Part shown: one piece after another, positions 52,004 to 53,267 of the stretch
Layout of the letters: every line of letters begins with the position of its first letter
How positions within the stretch are numbered: position 1 is the stretch's first letter
Assembly (NCBI GenBank): GCA_023151275.1
Contig: JAKLJI010000022.1
Span: 1-53,267 of the forward strand
DNA from: Bacteroidia bacterium
GTDB lineage: Bacteria > Bacteroidota > Bacteroidia > UKL13-3
Reading direction: 5' to 3'
DNA: 53,267 bases
Translations under genes and position numbers: made by a program
Notes under the pieces: model-generated
What the model was told of the DNA's origin: nothing
What the model saw: the letters and a program-made list of their open reading frames with translations, nothing else
Databases searched by the model: none

Positions 52004-53243
52004 TTGGAGCGTCATTCTCCTTTACCTGTTGCTAACCGGCATCGGGTTAATAAGTGTGTACGCTTCCGTTTACAAAGAAACCAATCCTCATATCTGGGAC
52101 CAAGGAATGAACTATGGCAAACAGCTGCTTTGGATTGGTATTTCACTCTTTGTAGCCACCATGATAATGGTAATCGACGAAAAATTTTTCTACGCATTTG
52201 CCTACCCCATTTATGGTCTCACCATTATCATGCTTTTGCTTGTACTAGTAGCAGGTACAACTGTAAAAGGCTCATCTTCGTGGATTGAAATTGGCGGTTT
52301 CCGTATGCAGCCCGCAGAATTTGCCAAGTTTGGAACGGCACTTGCACTTGCCAAATACTTAAGTGGATACAACAAAGACTTTGCACGCCGAGCAATAGAC
52401 CAATACATTTCAGCAGGAATTATTTTGTTGCCAATGGCCATTATCCTGCTTCAAAACGAAACAGGCTCAACCCTGGTATTCTTCTCATTTGTACTCGTTT
52501 TGTATCGCGAAGGCTTACCCGGTTGGATTCTATTCGCAGGATTGATACTAGCAATACTTGCTGTTCTGGCCTTGCTAATTCCACCTTTGTATTTAATCAT
52601 TGGCTTGGTAGTTCTAGCAGGAATTTTTCTGATGCTGGTAAGGCGAACCAAAACCCTCGTGCTAATTACGGCTGCAGTAGTTATTGCAGCATCCTTAATG
52701 GCAAGCAGTATTGATTATGTATTTCAAAATGTATTGCAGGCCCACCAACGTACTCGTATCAATGTATTATTGGGCAAGGAAGTTGATATCAAAGGGGCAG
52801 GCTACAACGTGCAACAATCGAAAATTGCCATTGGCTCCGGAGGTTTACTTGGAAAAGGATTTCTTCAAGGCACCCAAAACAAATTCCGTTTTGTACCCGA
52901 ACAAAGTACCGACTTTATTTTCTGCACCATTGGCGAAGAATATGGCTTTGCGGGTTCAGTTACTTTTATTGGACTCTATATGCTTCTGCTGTGGCGACTC
53001 CTTGTTATGGCAGAGCGACAACGCCAAAAATTCAACAGGATTTATGGCTATAGTGTGGTAAGCATTCTGTTTTTCCATTTCCTTATCAATGTAGGAATGA
53101 CACTTGGTTTGATGCCCGTAATCGGAATTCCTTTACCATTTATCAGTTACGGGGGCTCAGCACTATTAAGTTTTACAGTATTGCTCTTTATTTTTATTCG
53201 ACTGGATGCCAACCGCGTAAACGAACTCAAGAGCTTTGAATAG
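51969..53243 (+). CDS. rodA: rod shape-determining protein RodA (SEDS glycosyltransferase)
   Basis: A 424-residue SEDS-family peptidoglycan polymerase with about ten membrane helices. WIEIGGFRMQPAEFAKFG (with the conserved Gln-Pro-Glu-Phe), QQSKIAIGSGGLLGKGFLQG and VPEQSTDFIFCTIGEEYGF (catalytic Glu/Asp region) are diagnostic. The C-terminal PLPFISYGGSALLSF is the usual end signature. It overlaps the 3' end of mrdA by 35 nt (out of frame), so translation is coupled. Partner of PBP2. Confidence 0.94.
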   Translation: MTPHQPKPSRIDWSVILLYLLLTGIGLISVYASVYKETNPHIWDQGMNYGKQLLWIGISLFVATMIMVIDEKFFYAFAYPIYGLTIIMLLLVLVAGTTVKGSSSWIEIGGFRMQPAEFAKFGTALALAKYLSGYNKDFARRAIDQYISAGIILLPMAIILLQNETGSTLVFFSFVLVLYREGLPGWILFAGLILAILAVLALLIPPLYLIIGLVVLAGIFLMLVRRTKTLVLITAAVVIAASLMASSIDYVFQNVLQAHQRTRINVLLGKEVDIKGAGYNVQQSKIAIGSGGLLGKGFLQGTQNKFRFVPEQSTDFIFCTIGEEYGFAGSVTFIGLYMLLLWRLLVMAERQRQKFNRIYGYSVVSILFFHFLINVGMTLGLMPVIGIPLPFISYGGSALLSFTVLLFIFIRLDANRVNELKSFE

Positions 53244-53253
53244 AAATACGGCT

Positions 53254-53267
53254 ATGGCTGGAAAACA
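53254..53267 (+). CDS. possible start of a further gene (cut by the window end)
   Basis: An ATG at 53254 follows rodA by 10 nt and reads MAGK to the end of the window. Spacing fits an operon continuation, but four codons cannot establish a gene. Confidence 0.2.

Noticed and set aside
1-53267. Mobile elements, CRISPR arrays, tRNA or rRNA genes
   Set aside because: No transposase, integrase, direct-repeat array or cloverleaf/ribosomal sequence was found on reading either strand.

Overview
The window comes from a Bacteroidota chromosome. The clade-specific evidence is a gliding-motility ABC transporter (GldA-GldF-GldG), two proteins with C-terminal type IX secretion (T9SS) sorting domains, several lipoproteins with a Cys-Lys-Lys start, a 1000-residue propeller-type sensor kinase, a fused formiminotransferase-cyclodeaminase, and promoters of the Bacteroidota form (TTTG, about 19 nt, TAnnTTTG) lying just upstream of start codons. 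Shine-Dalgarno sequences are mostly absent. Coding density is high and no gene-free gap exceeds about 300 bases. I saw no rRNA, tRNA, CRISPR array, insertion sequence, prophage or integrase, so this looks like core chromosome with one lineage-specific block of secreted proteins.

Layout. 1-584 is the 5' part of malate dehydrogenase (minus). 805-5144 is gldA-gldF-gldG plus a DUF4340 gene. 5267-9778 holds a CNNM/CBS membrane protein, an unknown protein, a lipoprotein-type HiPIP, a DUF2911 protein and a zinc-free MDR oxidoreductase. 9814-13651 (minus) is a two-component pair. 13740-20788 is a run of six exported proteins of mostly unknown function, including two T9SS cargo proteins and two lipoproteins; the last three form an overlapping operon. 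20919-23060 (minus) is gamma-carbonic anhydrase, type II NADH dehydrogenase and a 97-residue protein. 23354-28257 holds an acyl-lipid desaturase, an exported repeat protein, a serine hydrolase, a small XRE regulator, a HAD phosphatase and a stand-alone protein with a caspase/CHAT-like His-Cys pair. 28415-31207 (minus) is the three-subunit proton-translocating transhydrogenase.

31390-37845 holds a histone-deacetylase-family hydrolase, an 81-residue basic/acidic protein, a lipoprotein, a LuxE-like acyl-protein synthetase, aspartate ammonia-lyase, a small membrane protein and the formiminotransferase-cyclodeaminase. 38037-41582 is a PIF1-type helicase with a C-terminal HTH, convergent with a DUF721 protein and recF. 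41703-47707 is pdhA, a TPR protein, ribH, a lipoprotein, purN and purH. 47778-53243 is the elongasome operon mreB-mreC-mreD-mrdA-rodA.

How they work together: the gld genes and the T9SS cargo point to a gliding or surface-secreting cell. mdh, pntA/pntB, NDH-2, pdhA and HiPIP cover central carbon and redox metabolism. purN/purH, ribH and the formiminotransferase link to purine, flavin and folate-C1 metabolism. mre/mrd/rod directs rod-shaped wall growth. Several apparent long reading frames start upstream of, or inside, their own promoter; for those I give a shorter start and the reason.
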